Positions 44,531-54,641 of a stretch of 64,000 nt of DNA are shown one piece after another (position 1 is the stretch's first letter; the number at the start of each line of letters is the position of its first letter). The DNA is from Pseudohongiella spirulinae. Its GTDB lineage: Bacteria; Pseudomonadota; Gammaproteobacteria; Pseudomonadales; Pseudohongiellaceae. The notes under the pieces are model-generated. The model did no database searches, was not told the origin of the DNA, and worked only from the letters and a program-made list of their open reading frames with translations. The position numbers and the translations under genes were made by a program. The stretch is taken from positions 2,666,001 through 2,730,000 of the forward strand of contig NZ_CP013189.1 in the NCBI RefSeq assembly GCF_001444425.1. The letters are read 5' to 3'.

Positions 44531-45835
44531 ATGACTGACTCTACTCACTACGAGCCCAAACGATCTGCCGAGTTGTTTGAAGAGGCGCAGCGCTACATCC
44601 CCGGCGGGGTCAACTCACCTGTGCGAGCTTTCCGTGGTGTCGGCGGCACCCCGCTGTTTTTTAGCGGTGGGCAGGGCGCTTATCTGCTAGATGAAGACAG
44701 CAACCGTTACGTTGACTATGTCGGCGCCTGGGGCCCCCTGATTCTGGGTCATTGTCATCCGGCTGTGATCAGCGCGTTACAGACACAACTCAGCAAAGGG
44801 CTGGGATACGGCGCATCAACAGCCGCCGAAGTTGAGATTGCCAAAACCATCTGCAAACTGGTTCCCTCCATCGAAAAAGTGCGACTGGTGACCTCTGGCA
44901 CAGAAGCCACCATGAGCGCCATCCGCCTGGCGCGAGGTTTTACGCGCCGCGATAAAGTGGTCAAATTCGAAGGCTGTTATCACGGCCACGTCGACGGTCT
45001 GCTGGTAAAGGCCGGATCCGGCGCTCTGACACTGGGCGAACCTGACTCATTAGGAGTGCCGCGCTCTTATACTGATCAAACATTCGTACTGCCCTACAAT
45101 GACATTGATGCCATGAAACAATTATTTGCCGACCATGGCGGTGAAATTGCCTGCATCATTGTTGAGCCAGTCGCCGGCAACATGAACCTGGTGCCACCAG
45201 TACCGGGTTTTCTGGAAACAATGCGCGAGCTCTGCACGCAATATGAATCCGTGTTGATTTTCGATGAGGTGATGACAGGATTCCGAACGGCACTGGGTGG
45301 AGCGCAGTCTGTCTATGGTGTGACACCTGACCTGACAACTCTTGGCAAAGTGATCGGCGGCGGCTTGCCAGTGGGCGCTTTTGGTGGCCGCGCTGATATC
45401 ATGAACTGCATCGCCCCACTCGGACCTGTCTATCAGGCAGGCACCCTGGCGGGCAGCCCGCTGGCCGTGGCCGCCGGCCAGGCCATGCTGAATGAGATAC
45501 AGAAACCCGGATTCTATGAAGGATTGACCCAGCGCACTTCACAAATGCTGGAGGGGCTGCAACAGCGCGCTGATGCAGCCGGTATTGCTTTCACCACCAA
45601 TCAGGTCGGCGGCATGTTTGGCTGCTTCTTCACTGAAGAAAAGGCCGTGACCCGCTTCGAACAGGTCATGGCATGCAACGTTGAACGCTTTAAGCGCTAC
45701 TTTCACCTCATGCTGGACAATAACGTTTACCTGGCACCTTCGGCTTTTGAAGCCGGCTTTGTGTCCGCCGCGCACGGCGATGATGAAATCAGACTGACAC
45801 TGGACGCCGCCGAAAAGGCATTTGCAGCTCTTTAA
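44531..45835 (+). CDS. hemL: Glutamate-1-semialdehyde 2,1-aminomutase
   Basis: 434 residues, PLP enzyme that makes 5-aminolevulinate in the C5 heme route. [15 protein letters not shown], the FDEVMTGFR segment, and the [15 protein letters not shown] motif with the PLP lysine are present. It follows thiE by 13 bases in one unit. Confidence 0.97.
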   Translation: MTDSTHYEPKRSAELFEEAQRYIPGGVNSPVRAFRGVGGTPLFFSGGQGAYLLDEDSNRYVDYVGAWGPLILGHCHPAVISALQTQLSKGLGYGASTAAEVEIAKTICKLVPSIEKVRLVTSGTEATMSAIRLARGFTRRDKVVKFEGCYHGHVDGLLVKAGSGALTLGEPDSLGVPRSYTDQTFVLPYNDIDAMKQLFADHGGEIACIIVEPVAGNMNLVPPVPGFLETMRELCTQYESVLIFDEVMTGFRTALGGAQSVYGVTPDLTTLGKVIGGGLPVGAFGGRADIMNCIAPLGPVYQAGTLAGSPLAVAAGQAMLNEIQKPGFYEGLTQRTSQMLEGLQQRADAAGIAFTTNQVGGMFGCFFTEEKAVTRFEQVMACNVERFKRYFHLMLDNNVYLAPSAFEAGFVSAAHGDDEIRLTLDAAEKAFAAL

Positions 45836-45857
45836 ATATAACGACAGGATTCATGTA

Positions 45858-46853
45858 ATGACACGTTTTGATGTTTATGGCATCGGCAATGCTCTGGTCG
45901 ATAAGGAATTTGAAGTTGATGATCAGTTTTTCACGGAAGCCGGTATAGAAAAAGGATTTATGACGCTGATCGAGGCCGACCAGCAGCAGCGCATTCTGGA
46001 TCTGCTGACCGAGCGTTATTCTCTTAGAAAACGAGCTGGCGGGGGGTCGGCGGCCAATACCCTGTATGCGCTCAGCCAATTTGGTGGCACTGCGTTTTAT
46101 TCCTGCAAAGTCGCAAATGATGAAACCGGTGATTTTTACGTGTCAGAACTGGGTGATCACAACATCCACACCAATCTGGGCAAAGTGCGCGAAACCGGCA
46201 TGACCGGCCGCTGCCTGGTTATGGTCACTCCCGACGCTGAACGCACTATGCTCACGCATCTGGGCATTTCCTCTGAGGTTTCGGTAGATGACGTTCGCGA
46301 AGAAATCGTTACGCAGTCAAAGTATGTTTACATAGAAGGCTATTTGGTGACCTCAGAATCGGCTCGTGCCGCTGCAGTAAATCTTAAACAGACGGCTGAA
46401 CTGAACAATATCAAGACCGCCATGACCTTCTCGGACCCAGCTATGGTGGAATATTTCCGGGATGGCATTAACGAAGTCATCGGCAGCGGTGTCGACCTGC
46501 TGTTCTGCAACGAGAAGGAAGCGAAGATATGGTCTGGCGAACAAGACTTTGCCATGGCCTGCGAACGACTGTCCGCAGTGGCCAGGCAGTTCTGTATTAC
46601 ACGCGGCGCGCGCGGCGCTTTGTTGTACGATGGCAGTGAGTACATCGATATCGCACCGCACTCAGTCAAGGCGGTCGATACCAACGGTGCCGGGGACATG
46701 TTTTCAGGCGCTTTTCTTTACGGTATCACTCAGGGCATGAGCTTCCGCCAGGCAGGCGACCTGGCCAGCCTGGCGTCAGCAACTGTCGTCACGGAATTTG
46801 GCCCCAGATTACGGCCAGAGCAGCACGGCGAGCTTCTGAAGCAATTGAGTTAA
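45858..46853 (+). CDS. PfkB-family carbohydrate kinase (adenosine kinase-like)
   Basis: 331 residues. The PfkB signature DTNGAGDMFSGAFL with the catalytic Asp is at about residues 273-286, and the N-terminal GGGSAANTL loop is present. Members of this branch are often called adenosine kinase, but substrate is not readable from sequence. Start at ATG 45858 matches relatives; a longer reading overlapping hemL was rejected. Confidence 0.85.
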   Translation: MTRFDVYGIGNALVDKEFEVDDQFFTEAGIEKGFMTLIEADQQQRILDLLTERYSLRKRAGGGSAANTLYALSQFGGTAFYSCKVANDETGDFYVSELGDHNIHTNLGKVRETGMTGRCLVMVTPDAERTMLTHLGISSEVSVDDVREEIVTQSKYVYIEGYLVTSESARAAAVNLKQTAELNNIKTAMTFSDPAMVEYFRDGINEVIGSGVDLLFCNEKEAKIWSGEQDFAMACERLSAVARQFCITRGARGALLYDGSEYIDIAPHSVKAVDTNGAGDMFSGAFLYGITQGMSFRQAGDLASLASATVVTEFGPRLRPEQHGELLKQLS

Positions 46854-46880
46854 GGCCTTCATAAGACTCTGCGCGCCGGA

Positions 46881-47999
46881 TCAGGCGCGCAGATCATCAA
46901 CAAATTTCTTCACGCCATCAAACCAGGTGGTTTTCTTGGGTGACTGCTGACCCTCGCTGTCTCCGATGGTCTGAAACTCCTGCAACAGCTCTTTCTGGCG
47001 TCGCGTCAATTTCACAGGCGTCTCTACTACAACACGGCACAGCAGATCACCGGCGCCACCGCCACGAACCGAGGTTACACCTTTACCACGCAAACGGAAC
47101 AATTTGCCTGTCTGCGTCTCGGCAGGAATCTTCAACTTAACCCGACCATCCAGTGTCGGAACCTCCAGCTCTCCACCCAGAGCCGCGTCCACAAAACTGA
47201 TTGGTATCTCACAATGCAGGTCACGGCCGTCTCGCACGAACAGCTTATGTTCACGCATATGAATCTGTACGTACAAATCGCCGGAGGGACCTCCATTGAC
47301 GCCGACCTGTCCTTCGCCAGTCAGACGAATCCGGTCGCCCTCATCAACGCCGGCTGGCACTTTAACAGACAGCGTTTTCTGTTCTTCAACCTGCCCACGA
47401 CCGTGACAGGTATTGCAAGGGTCCTTGATTTGCTTGCCGCTGCCATGACAACGGGGACAGGTTTGCTGCACAGAGAAAAATCCCTGCTGCATTCGTACCT
47501 GTCCGACACCATTACAGGTGCTGCAATCCACTGGCGCGGAACCTTTCCTGGCACCTGAGCCGTCACAAGTCTTACAGGTTACGGCCGTCGGTATGCGAAT
47601 TTTGACCGTGGTGCCTTTGACTGCATCTTCCAGATCCAGTTCCAGGTTGTAGCGCAAATCCGCTCCCTTGCGCACACCGCTGCGACCGCCGCCACGGCCA
47701 CCGCCAAAGATGTCACCAAAGATATCACTGAAAATGTCTCCGAAATCACCGGCACCATGACCGCCTCCCTGCGGATTGACACCGGCATGCCCATACTGAT
47801 CATAACGAGCCCGTTTGTCAGCGTCCGACAACACCTCAAAAGCTTCATTGGCCTCTTTAAACAAATCCTCTGACTCTTTGTTGTCAGGGTTTCTGTCCGG
47901 ATGGTGCTTCATGGCGACGCGCCTGTACGCCTTTTTTATTTCGGCATCCGACGCGCCACGGGCGACGCCCAGTACTTCGTAATAGTCACGCTTGGACAT
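46881..47999 (-). CDS. dnaJ: Chaperone DnaJ
   Basis: 372 residues. J-domain with HPD (about 33-35) then a Gly-rich region, and four CxxCxGxG zinc motifs ([32 protein letters not shown]). Class A Hsp40 co-chaperone of DnaK. It overlaps the dnaK stop by one base (TAATG). The last codons form one arm of a GC-rich hairpin (46869-46892). Confidence 0.97.
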   Translation of the reverse strand: MSKRDYYEVLGVARGASDAEIKKAYRRVAMKHHPDRNPDNKESEDLFKEANEAFEVLSDADKRARYDQYGHAGVNPQGGGHGAGDFGDIFSDIFGDIFGGGRGGGRSGVRKGADLRYNLELDLEDAVKGTTVKIRIPTAVTCKTCDGSGARKGSAPVDCSTCNGVGQVRMQQGFFSVQQTCPRCHGSGKQIKDPCNTCHGRGQVEEQKTLSVKVPAGVDEGDRIRLTGEGQVGVNGGPSGDLYVQIHMREHKLFVRDGRDLHCEIPISFVDAALGGELEVPTLDGRVKLKIPAETQTGKLFRLRGKGVTSVRGGGAGDLLCRVVVETPVKLTRRQKELLQEFQTIGDSEGQQSPKKTTWFDGVKKFVDDLRA

Positions 48000-49921
48000 T
48001 ATTTGTCGTCCTTAACTTCCTCGAATTCGGCGTCCACAGCATCATCAGCGGCACCGCTGTTGTCGCCAGCGGCGGCATCATCAGCCTGTGCCGACGCACC
48101 TTGCTGCTCAGCATACATCTTCTGAGCCAGGCCCGAAGACGCTTCAGTCAAAGCATTGGTTTTGGCTTCAATTTCTTCCAGCTCACCGCCTTTCATGGCT
48201 TCCTCAAGTGCCGCGATAGCAGACTCGATCTTTTCTTTCTCGTCAGCATCGACCTTGTCACCTGCATCAGCCAGTGTCTTGCGGGTCGCATGCACAAGGC
48301 CGTCGGCTGTGTTCCGGGCGGTCACCAGCTTCTCAAACTTCTGGTCTTCAGCCGCATTGGCTTCGGCATCTTTAACCATACGCTCGATTTCTTCATCGGT
48401 CAGACCACTGGAGGCCTTGATGACGATGGACTGCTCTTTACCAGTCGCCTTGTCTTTGGCAGACACGTTGAGGATACCGTTGGCATCCAGATCGAAGGCC
48501 ACTTCAATCTGTGGCATGCCACGCGGTGCCGGCGGGATGTCTGACAGATCGAACCGCCCCAGCGACTTATTCTGATTGGCCTGCTTACGCTCGCCCTGCA
48601 CAACGTGGATGGTCACAGCCGTCTGATTGTCATCAGCGGTTGAGAACACCTGCGTCTTTTTGGTCGGGATAGTGGTGTTTTTGTCGATCAGAACACTGGT
48701 CACGCCACCCAGAGTTTCAATACCCAGAGACAGCGGTGTCACATCCAGCAGCAAAACATCATTCACTTCACCAGACAATACCGCAGCCTGGATGGCGGCA
48801 CCCATGGCAACTGCCTCGTCCGGGTTCACATCGCGACGTGCTTCCTTACCGAAGAAGTCTGCGACTTTCTTCTGAACCAGTGGCATACGGGTCTGACCAC
48901 CAACCAGAATGACATCATCAATCTTGCTGGCATCCAGACCAGCATCCTTAAGGGCCATTTTGACCGGCTCAAGGGTACGATCCACCAGACCTTCAACCAG
49001 TGACTCAAATTTAGCGCGTGTCAGTTTTTGCGCAAGATGCTTGGGACCAGAGGCATCAGCTGTGATATATGGCAAATTGACTTCAGTCTGTTGAGCAGAT
49101 GACAGCTCAATTTTCGCCTTCTCAGCGGCTTCCTTAAGACGCTGCAAGGCCAGCGGATCACTACGCAGATCCATGCCCGACTCTTTCTTGAACTCATCGG
49201 CCAGATAGTCGATCAAACGCAGGTCAAAGTCTTCACCACCAAGGAAAGTATCGCCGTTAGTCGACAACACCTCGAAGGTGTGCTCACCATCAGTCTCGGC
49301 AATTTCAATGATGGAGATATCAAAAGTACCACCACCCAGGTCAAATACAGCAATCGTGCTGTCACCTGACTTTTTGTCCATACCATAAGCCAGTGCCGCA
49401 GCAGTTGGCTCATTGATAATACGCTTGACCTCCAGACCGGCTATCTTGCCCGCGTCCTTGGTCGCCTGGCGCTGCGAATCGTTAAAATACGCAGGCACTG
49501 TCACCACAGCCTCGGTCACCGGTTCGCCAAGGTAATCCTCAGCCGTTTTTTTCATCTTTTTCAGCACCTGGGCTGAAATCTGCGGCGGGGACATGTCTTT
49601 TTCGTTAACACGCACCCAGGCATCGCCATTGTCGGCCTTGGTGATTTCATAAGGCACCATTTTGATGTCCTTCTGAACCACTTCGTCCTGGAACTGACGA
49701 CCGATCAGTCGCTTGATCGCAAACAGAGTATTTTTGGGGTTGGTCACAGACTGGCGCTTGGCTGGCTGACCTACCAGAGTCTCGCCATCTTTGGTGTAAG
49801 CGATCACTGACGGCGTGGTGCGGTCGCCTTCCGCATTTTCAATGACTTTCGCCTTGCCACCTTCCAGAATTGACACGCATGAGTTGGTGGTGCCCAGGTC
49901 AATACCGATAATCTTGCCCAT
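47999..49921 (-). CDS. dnaK: Chaperone DnaK (Hsp70)
   Basis: 640 residues, full length. ATPase start [18 protein letters not shown], signatures [15 protein letters not shown] and [11 protein letters not shown], then the substrate domain and the acidic EFEEVKDDK tail. It folds nascent and stressed proteins with DnaJ and GrpE. A sigma32-type promoter lies upstream at 50008-50035. Confidence 0.98.
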   Translation of the reverse strand: MGKIIGIDLGTTNSCVSILEGGKAKVIENAEGDRTTPSVIAYTKDGETLVGQPAKRQSVTNPKNTLFAIKRLIGRQFQDEVVQKDIKMVPYEITKADNGDAWVRVNEKDMSPPQISAQVLKKMKKTAEDYLGEPVTEAVVTVPAYFNDSQRQATKDAGKIAGLEVKRIINEPTAAALAYGMDKKSGDSTIAVFDLGGGTFDISIIEIAETDGEHTFEVLSTNGDTFLGGEDFDLRLIDYLADEFKKESGMDLRSDPLALQRLKEAAEKAKIELSSAQQTEVNLPYITADASGPKHLAQKLTRAKFESLVEGLVDRTLEPVKMALKDAGLDASKIDDVILVGGQTRMPLVQKKVADFFGKEARRDVNPDEAVAMGAAIQAAVLSGEVNDVLLLDVTPLSLGIETLGGVTSVLIDKNTTIPTKKTQVFSTADDNQTAVTIHVVQGERKQANQNKSLGRFDLSDIPPAPRGMPQIEVAFDLDANGILNVSAKDKATGKEQSIVIKASSGLTDEEIERMVKDAEANAAEDQKFEKLVTARNTADGLVHATRKTLADAGDKVDADEKEKIESAIAALEEAMKGGELEEIEAKTNALTEASSGLAQKMYAEQQGASAQADDAAAGDNSGAADDAVDAEFEEVKDDK

Positions 49922-50007
49922 ACTATCCTCTCCAATGATGTCGCCCGCTTTTGCCGATATTTCCAGCCAGGGCTGACGTCCTCTGAATTAAAAACTGTTG
50001 AAGCTCT

Positions 50008-50035
50008 ATATTGGTTCTTTACGGCCTATTTCAAG
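50008..50035 (-). promoter_or_regulatory. Likely sigma32 promoter of dnaK
   Basis: On the minus strand CTTGAA (50030-50035), 14-base spacer, ACCAATAT (50008-50015). The -35 is perfect, the -10 differs from CCCCATNT at two positions. Confidence 0.55.
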
Positions 50036-50063
50036 AGCAGCCGCGAAATAAATTGCGGTTTCC

Positions 50064-50690
50064 TCAGGCCTTAACGTCGACGCCATCGCCATCGGGAGCA
50101 CGCGCCACCATCACCATGGCTGGCCGCAGGACACGTCCGTTAAGGGTGTATCCTTTCTGCATGACAGCCGTCACAGAATCGGGCTCAGCCGTCGAGCTTT
50201 CCATCATGCCCATGGCTTGATGATATTCAGGATTGAAGGGCTCGCCGATAGGGTCCAGCGGCTCCACGTTAAATTTCTGCAAACAGCCAATAAAGCTTTT
50301 TAACGTCAACTCAACGCCCTGTCGCAGTGCACTGACGCGCTGATCTTCCTGGTCATCAGTGGCCTGCAGTGCTCTCTCCAGGTTGTCGATAACCGGCAGC
50401 AGCTCCGAGACCAGTTTTTCCTGCCCATATTTATGGGCCTTCTCCACATCCTGCTCGGCGCGTCGGCGAATATTCTGCATATCAGCATGCAATCGCAGCA
50501 CCTCGGTCTGATGCGAAGCCATGACCGCCTCAGCCTCTGCCAGTTTCAGCAGTGCCTGCTCCAGCGTGCGGGGCTGTCCACCCTCGTCCACTGTCTCGGT
50601 GTTATCCTGAGCAGCTGTTTCCAGCTGTTCTTCCGCACCGCGACTCTCGAATTCTTCCTGTTTACCCGTTTCCGGTGTCTGTTCAGTCAT
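50064..50690 (-). CDS. grpE: Nucleotide exchange factor GrpE
   Basis: 208 residues. Acidic, disordered N-terminus (about 1-45), long helix (ASHQTEVLRLHADMQNIRRR), then the beta domain ending VLRPAMVMVARAP. It exchanges ADP on DnaK. It lies about 140 bases before dnaK on the same strand and has its own sigma32 promoter. Confidence 0.95.
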   Translation of the reverse strand: MTEQTPETGKQEEFESRGAEEQLETAAQDNTETVDEGGQPRTLEQALLKLAEAEAVMASHQTEVLRLHADMQNIRRRAEQDVEKAHKYGQEKLVSELLPVIDNLERALQATDDQEDQRVSALRQGVELTLKSFIGCLQKFNVEPLDPIGEPFNPEYHQAMGMMESSTAEPDSVTAVMQKGYTLNGRVLRPAMVMVARAPDGDGVDVKA

Positions 50691-50733
50691 GTTTCCGAAA
50701 CCTCAATTTCCCACCTGTTGAGTTATCTGCTCA

Positions 50734-50761
50734 ATATGGGGACGCCGTGATATGATTCAAG
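50734..50761 (-). promoter_or_regulatory. Sigma32 promoter of grpE
   Basis: On the minus strand CTTGAA (50756-50761), exactly 14 bases, CCCCATAT (50734-50741). This is a near-perfect heat-shock promoter, about 45 bases before the grpE start. It faces away from recN. Confidence 0.85.
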
Positions 50762-50793
50762 GCTTGAATTCAGCGAAATTGCTTATCAATGAC

Positions 50794-50799
50794 TATAAT
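50794..50799 (+). promoter_or_regulatory. TATAAT -10 element ahead of recN
   Basis: A perfect TATAAT ends 9 bases before the recN ATG, so a transcript from it would start at or very near the start codon. No good -35 at 16-18 bases is visible, so it is uncertain. Confidence 0.4.
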
Positions 50800-50808
50800 C
50801 ACATCATC

Positions 50809-52473
50809 ATGCTGACACATCTGTCTATCAGTAACTATGCCATCGCCGAAGCCCTGAAAATCGAGTTTTCGAGTGGCATGACAGCCATTACCGGAGAAAC
50901 CGGTGCCGGCAAATCGATTATTCTGGGCGCCATGAGCCTGATCCTTGGTGACCGGGCCGATCGAGATGTTGTGCGCAGCGGCTGTGAGCGTGCCGATATC
51001 AGCGCAGAGTTTGATCTGAGCCACCTGACAGCTGCCCGACACTGGCTGGATGAAAACACGCTGCATGGTGATGACCCCGCCATCTGCCTGATCAGGCGAA
51101 GCATCACTGCGGACGGCCGCTCGCGGGCCTGGATAAACGGCTCTCAAGTCACTCTGCAGTCACTGTCCGCGCTTGGCGCATTATTGATGGATATTCATAG
51201 CCAGCACGAACATCACTCTCTGCTCAAAAAAACCACTCACCAGCAATTGCTGGACGATTTTGCCTCGATCAGCAAGCAGAGCGAACGGTTAGCAGAGCTC
51301 AGCGAACAGTGGCGTGCAGCACGACGCAAACTGACTGAGCTGCAGCAGCTCAGCGATGAACAGTCAGCGCAGCAGGAGCTGGCACGGTACCAGCTGGAGG
51401 AGCTTCAGCTACTGGCAGTCAGTACAGAAGAACTCGAACAACTGGACGCGGAACTCGATCAGCTGACGCACGCCGAAACCCGACTGGCCAGCCTGCAGAA
51501 ACTCTTGTTACTGTGCCGGGAAGATGACGAAGTCAATATCATTCAGATGCTGCAACACAGCCAGCAGTTGCTGGTTGACTGCGATGCCAGTGCCACTGCA
51601 TTTCAGGACATTCTCGAGCTGCTGAACACCGCATTGATTCAGGTAGAGGAGGCCGCCGGCGAGATCAATCGGCGTATGGACGCCATTGAAATCAACCCCG
51701 AGCGTCTGTCCCAGGTCAATGAACGCCTTAGTGACATTCATCAACTGGCCCGCAAGCACAAAGTCAGACCAGAACAGCTGCCAGAGCTGCAAGCACAAAT
51801 TGAGCAGCAGCTACAGTCACTGGCCGACAACAATGATGAAATCAGACTTCTTGAGAAAAACGTCGACGAGTTGAACGGTCAATGGCTGACCCTGGCCAAA
51901 ACCGTCAGTGCCGCCCGCAGACATGCAGCAGACAAGCTGACTCTGGCCATTAATGAACAATTGCAGGCATTGGCCATGCGGGATGCCCGGCTACACATAG
52001 CATTTAACGCGACTGATGCAGAAAAGCCCCAGCAATTCGGGCTTGAGCAGGCTGAATTCCTGATCAGCACCAATGCCGGGCAGGCCGCCAAACCACTGGC
52101 GCGTATTGCCTCTGGTGGTGAGTTATCGCGCATCAGTCTGGCCATTCAGGTCATTACCGCACTGACCTCCGACACCCCCACTCTGGTCTTTGATGAAGTG
52201 GATGTCGGTATTGGCGGCGATGTTGCAAAAACGGTGGGACGCCTGTTGAAACTACTGGGTCAACGCAGCCAGATCCTGTGTGTAACGCATCAGCCATTGG
52301 TCGCCAGCCAGGCCAATCAGCACCTGCTGGTCAGCAAGACTGCCGAGGATGGGGCAACCCAATCCTATATCAACACGCTGGACGCAGAGCAGCGCCTTCA
52401 GGAAATAGCCCGAATGCTGGGCGGCAATTCAGAAAAGTCGCTGGCGCATGCACGCGAGCTGATCGCCAACTGA
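50809..52473 (+). CDS. recN: DNA repair protein RecN
   Basis: 554 residues, SMC-like ATPase for double-strand break repair. Walker A GETGAGKS (29-36), a long coiled-coil centre (about 150-370), the signature IASGGELSRISLA and Walker B TLVFDEVDVGIGG. The start MLTHLSISNYAIAEAL matches RecN of relatives; an in-frame ATG 57 bases upstream would add residues with no homology. There is no ribosome site before the chosen ATG. Divergent from grpE, convergent with fur. Confidence 0.95.
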   Translation: MLTHLSISNYAIAEALKIEFSSGMTAITGETGAGKSIILGAMSLILGDRADRDVVRSGCERADISAEFDLSHLTAARHWLDENTLHGDDPAICLIRRSITADGRSRAWINGSQVTLQSLSALGALLMDIHSQHEHHSLLKKTTHQQLLDDFASISKQSERLAELSEQWRAARRKLTELQQLSDEQSAQQELARYQLEELQLLAVSTEELEQLDAELDQLTHAETRLASLQKLLLLCREDDEVNIIQMLQHSQQLLVDCDASATAFQDILELLNTALIQVEEAAGEINRRMDAIEINPERLSQVNERLSDIHQLARKHKVRPEQLPELQAQIEQQLQSLADNNDEIRLLEKNVDELNGQWLTLAKTVSAARRHAADKLTLAINEQLQALAMRDARLHIAFNATDAEKPQQFGLEQAEFLISTNAGQAAKPLARIASGGELSRISLAIQVITALTSDTPTLVFDEVDVGIGGDVAKTVGRLLKLLGQRSQILCVTHQPLVASQANQHLLVSKTAEDGATQSYINTLDAEQRLQEIARMLGGNSEKSLAHARELIAN

Positions 52474-52492
52474 CGGAGCAGTCGGGACCTCA

Positions 52493-52918
52493 TCAGGAAG
52501 CGGCCTTCTGACACTCCGCACAGATGCCGTACAGATACAGGCTGTGATCGGTGATCTCAAAGCCGAACTGGGCGGCGATCTTGTCCTGCCGCTCTTCGAT
52601 AACTTCATCGTAAAACTCTTCCACCAAGCCACATTTATTGCATACGATATGATCATGGTGCTCGGCGGTATGCAGTTCAAAAACTGAATGCCCGCCTTCG
52701 AATCGATGTCTCATCACCAGCCCGGCTGATTCAAACTGGGTCAGCACACGGTACACAGTTGCCAGACCGACTTCTTCTCCGGCCTCAATCAGCGCCTTAT
52801 ATACATCTTCAGCACTCATGTGACGGGTCTCGGAACTTTCCAGTAACTGCAGGATCTTTACTCTCGGAAGAGTCACTTTGAGTCCGGCTTTACGTAATTC
52901 CTGATTTTCTGAAGACAT
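52493..52918 (-). CDS. fur: Ferric uptake regulator Fur
   Basis: 141 residues. Winged helix (LPRVKILQLLE...GLATVYRVLTQFE), then the dimerisation domain with EHHDHIVCNKCG and the second Cys pair CAEC. Iron-dependent repressor of uptake genes. Divergent from bamE, the usual neighbour of fur in Gammaproteobacteria. Confidence 0.95.
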   Translation of the reverse strand: MSSENQELRKAGLKVTLPRVKILQLLESSETRHMSAEDVYKALIEAGEEVGLATVYRVLTQFESAGLVMRHRFEGGHSVFELHTAEHHDHIVCNKCGLVEEFYDEVIEERQDKIAAQFGFEITDHSLYLYGICAECQKAAS

Positions 52919-53050
52919 AGTGATTCTCTTGGCTAATAAAGCTATGCTGGCGTCAATCTATGACGACGATAAGGCCTGTTTTACCACAGGCGACCGCATG
53001 GGTTATTATGCACATTAATGCATTCAGTTAAAAGTTCAGGCCAACACTCC

Positions 53051-53476
53051 ATGACTATTGCCGTACCCCGCTCGAATATATCCCGATTTACCCTGCGCCT
53101 GTCGCTGCTGTCGCTGATCAGCCTTTGGCTGACGGCCTGTTCATCCTTGCCAGTCCCGCAATTTCCCGGCGTCTACAAGATTCCTATTGCTCAGGGCAAC
53201 ATCATCACACAGGACATGATCGACAAGCTTGAACCAGGCATGACACCTCGTCAGGTGATCTTTGTCATGGGCTCTCCTCTGGTCAGAGATCCATTTAACC
53301 AGGACCGCTGGGACTATGTTTACAACTACCAGCCCGGCGGCGGCGTCCGTGGTCAAGAGCGCATCACACTCTATTTCGAAAATGAACAGCTGATGCGTTA
53401 CGAAGGCGATTTTGAGCCAGGCCCGAACGCGGCATGGCATCAGGTGGCCAACAACTCTTCAGCAAGTAACCCCTGA
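53051..53476 (+). CDS. bamE: Outer membrane assembly lipoprotein BamE
   Basis: 141 residues from ATG 53051. Lipoprotein signal ending LTAC. The SmpA/OmlA domain has [20 protein letters not shown] and [11 protein letters not shown]. It supports BAM-complex folding of outer-membrane barrels. An upstream in-frame ATG at 53018 would add 11 residues before the signal peptide and is less likely. Confidence 0.93.
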   Translation: MTIAVPRSNISRFTLRLSLLSLISLWLTACSSLPVPQFPGVYKIPIAQGNIITQDMIDKLEPGMTPRQVIFVMGSPLVRDPFNQDRWDYVYNYQPGGGVRGQERITLYFENEQLMRYEGDFEPGPNAAWHQVANNSSASNP

Positions 53477-53490
53477 AGGAATAAGGTGCT

Positions 53491-53988
53491 ATGCGATCGA
53501 ACCAGGCCGACATCGATCAGACACTGGAGCGCGCCCAGCATATCTGCGCGGATCACGGCGCGCGGCTCACAGACAAACGACGACGTGTGCTGAAGGTGGT
53601 TCTTGAGTCAGCCGAACCGCTATCGGCCTATCAGATTGCTGACCTTTACCGTGATGAATACGGCAAATCCCTGTCCGTTATGTCTGTTTACCGGATGTTG
53701 CATTTTCTGAAAGAAAATGAGCTGGTGCATCGATTAGAGACTACCAATCAGTACCTGCCATGTTCACACATCAGTTGCCAGCACGACCACGAAGTACCGC
53801 AGTTTCTGATCTGCGATAACTGTCGGGGCGTCGACGAAGTAGGTATTCGCAAGGAAATCCTGCAGGAGCTGAGCGCCAATATCGAGGACACGGGTTTTGC
53901 TCTTGCTCGTCAGCAGCTGGAATTCCACGGTTTGTGCCGCACCTGCCAGAAGGCAGGCGTCGACAGCAAACTGGAATTAAAAGACTGA
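53491..53988 (+). CDS. zur: Fur-family regulator, Zur type
   Basis: 165 residues. Winged helix (LTDKRRRVLKVVLE, VMSVYRMLHFL) then HISCQHDHE and the CDNC/CRTC structural zinc pairs typical of Zur. It likely represses zinc uptake when zinc is sufficient. It follows bamE by 14 bases and is a second Fur-family gene within 1 kb of fur. Confidence 0.85.
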   Translation: MRSNQADIDQTLERAQHICADHGARLTDKRRRVLKVVLESAEPLSAYQIADLYRDEYGKSLSVMSVYRMLHFLKENELVHRLETTNQYLPCSHISCQHDHEVPQFLICDNCRGVDEVGIRKEILQELSANIEDTGFALARQQLEFHGLCRTCQKAGVDSKLELKD

Positions 53989-53997
53989 TCCGCAGCC

Positions 53998-54531
53998 TTA
54001 TAAAGATACCGGCGGCAATTGCGGCAGCTCACCGAACATATCCATCGTGGGCAAATCAGGCTTGAATTCGCGGTGACAGGTTTCACAGGTCTCTATCAGC
54101 TGATCGCCGGCGCGCTGCATCAAGTCGAAATTACGGCTGCGCACAGCATTCACGGCTCTTGCTCCATCCTGACTTAACTGTGACGCCAGTTCACGCCAGC
54201 GTGGATTGGATGTCCACGCCTCGTCCAGCGGGCCGGTTCCCGGAAACACCAGCAGTGAACCGCCAATTTCAATCTGATAAGCCAGACGCTCAAGTTGCCG
54301 CCAATCACGATCAGTCTGCGGATTGTTCCACATTGCAGCCCAGATCGGATCTGCCGCATCATTGATCAGGGCCACCATCACTTCGTTGAGACTGACTGGC
54401 AACGTGATCTCTGACGTTCCACTGTCAGCCGTTTCAGAACCGCCGCCACAGGCAGCCAGAGCCGTCATCGCCAGACCTGTCAAACCCAGCTTAAGCCGCT
54501 GCAGCATCGTACTCTTTTTTTGTTCCCGCAT
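53998..54531 (-). CDS. Lipoprotein with C-terminal c-type heme site (cytochrome c'-like)
   Basis: 177 residues from ATG 54531, with AAGGAG upstream. Lipobox TALAAC anchors it. The heme motif CETCHREF is near the C-terminus, as in class II cytochromes c', and most of the chain is helical. It is convergent with zur. A role in gas binding or electron transfer is possible but not shown. Confidence 0.75.
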   Translation of the reverse strand: MREQKKSTMLQRLKLGLTGLAMTALAACGGGSETADSGTSEITLPVSLNEVMVALINDAADPIWAAMWNNPQTDRDWRQLERLAYQIEIGGSLLVFPGTGPLDEAWTSNPRWRELASQLSQDGARAVNAVRSRNFDLMQRAGDQLIETCETCHREFKPDLPTMDMFGELPQLPPVSL

Positions 54532-54641
54532 GAGCCTACTCCTTTCATGATTATTAGGTGAGAGAGCCTGCATATACCCTGACTCCTGTCAACCGACAAT
54601 CCTATAGTATGCCTCTGACAGATCGATGACAATGAGCCAGC

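Noticed and set aside
50691-50808. A LexA box upstream of recN
   Set aside because: No CTG-N10-CAG match; the only symmetric element is a 5-bp TTGAG/CTCAA repeat.
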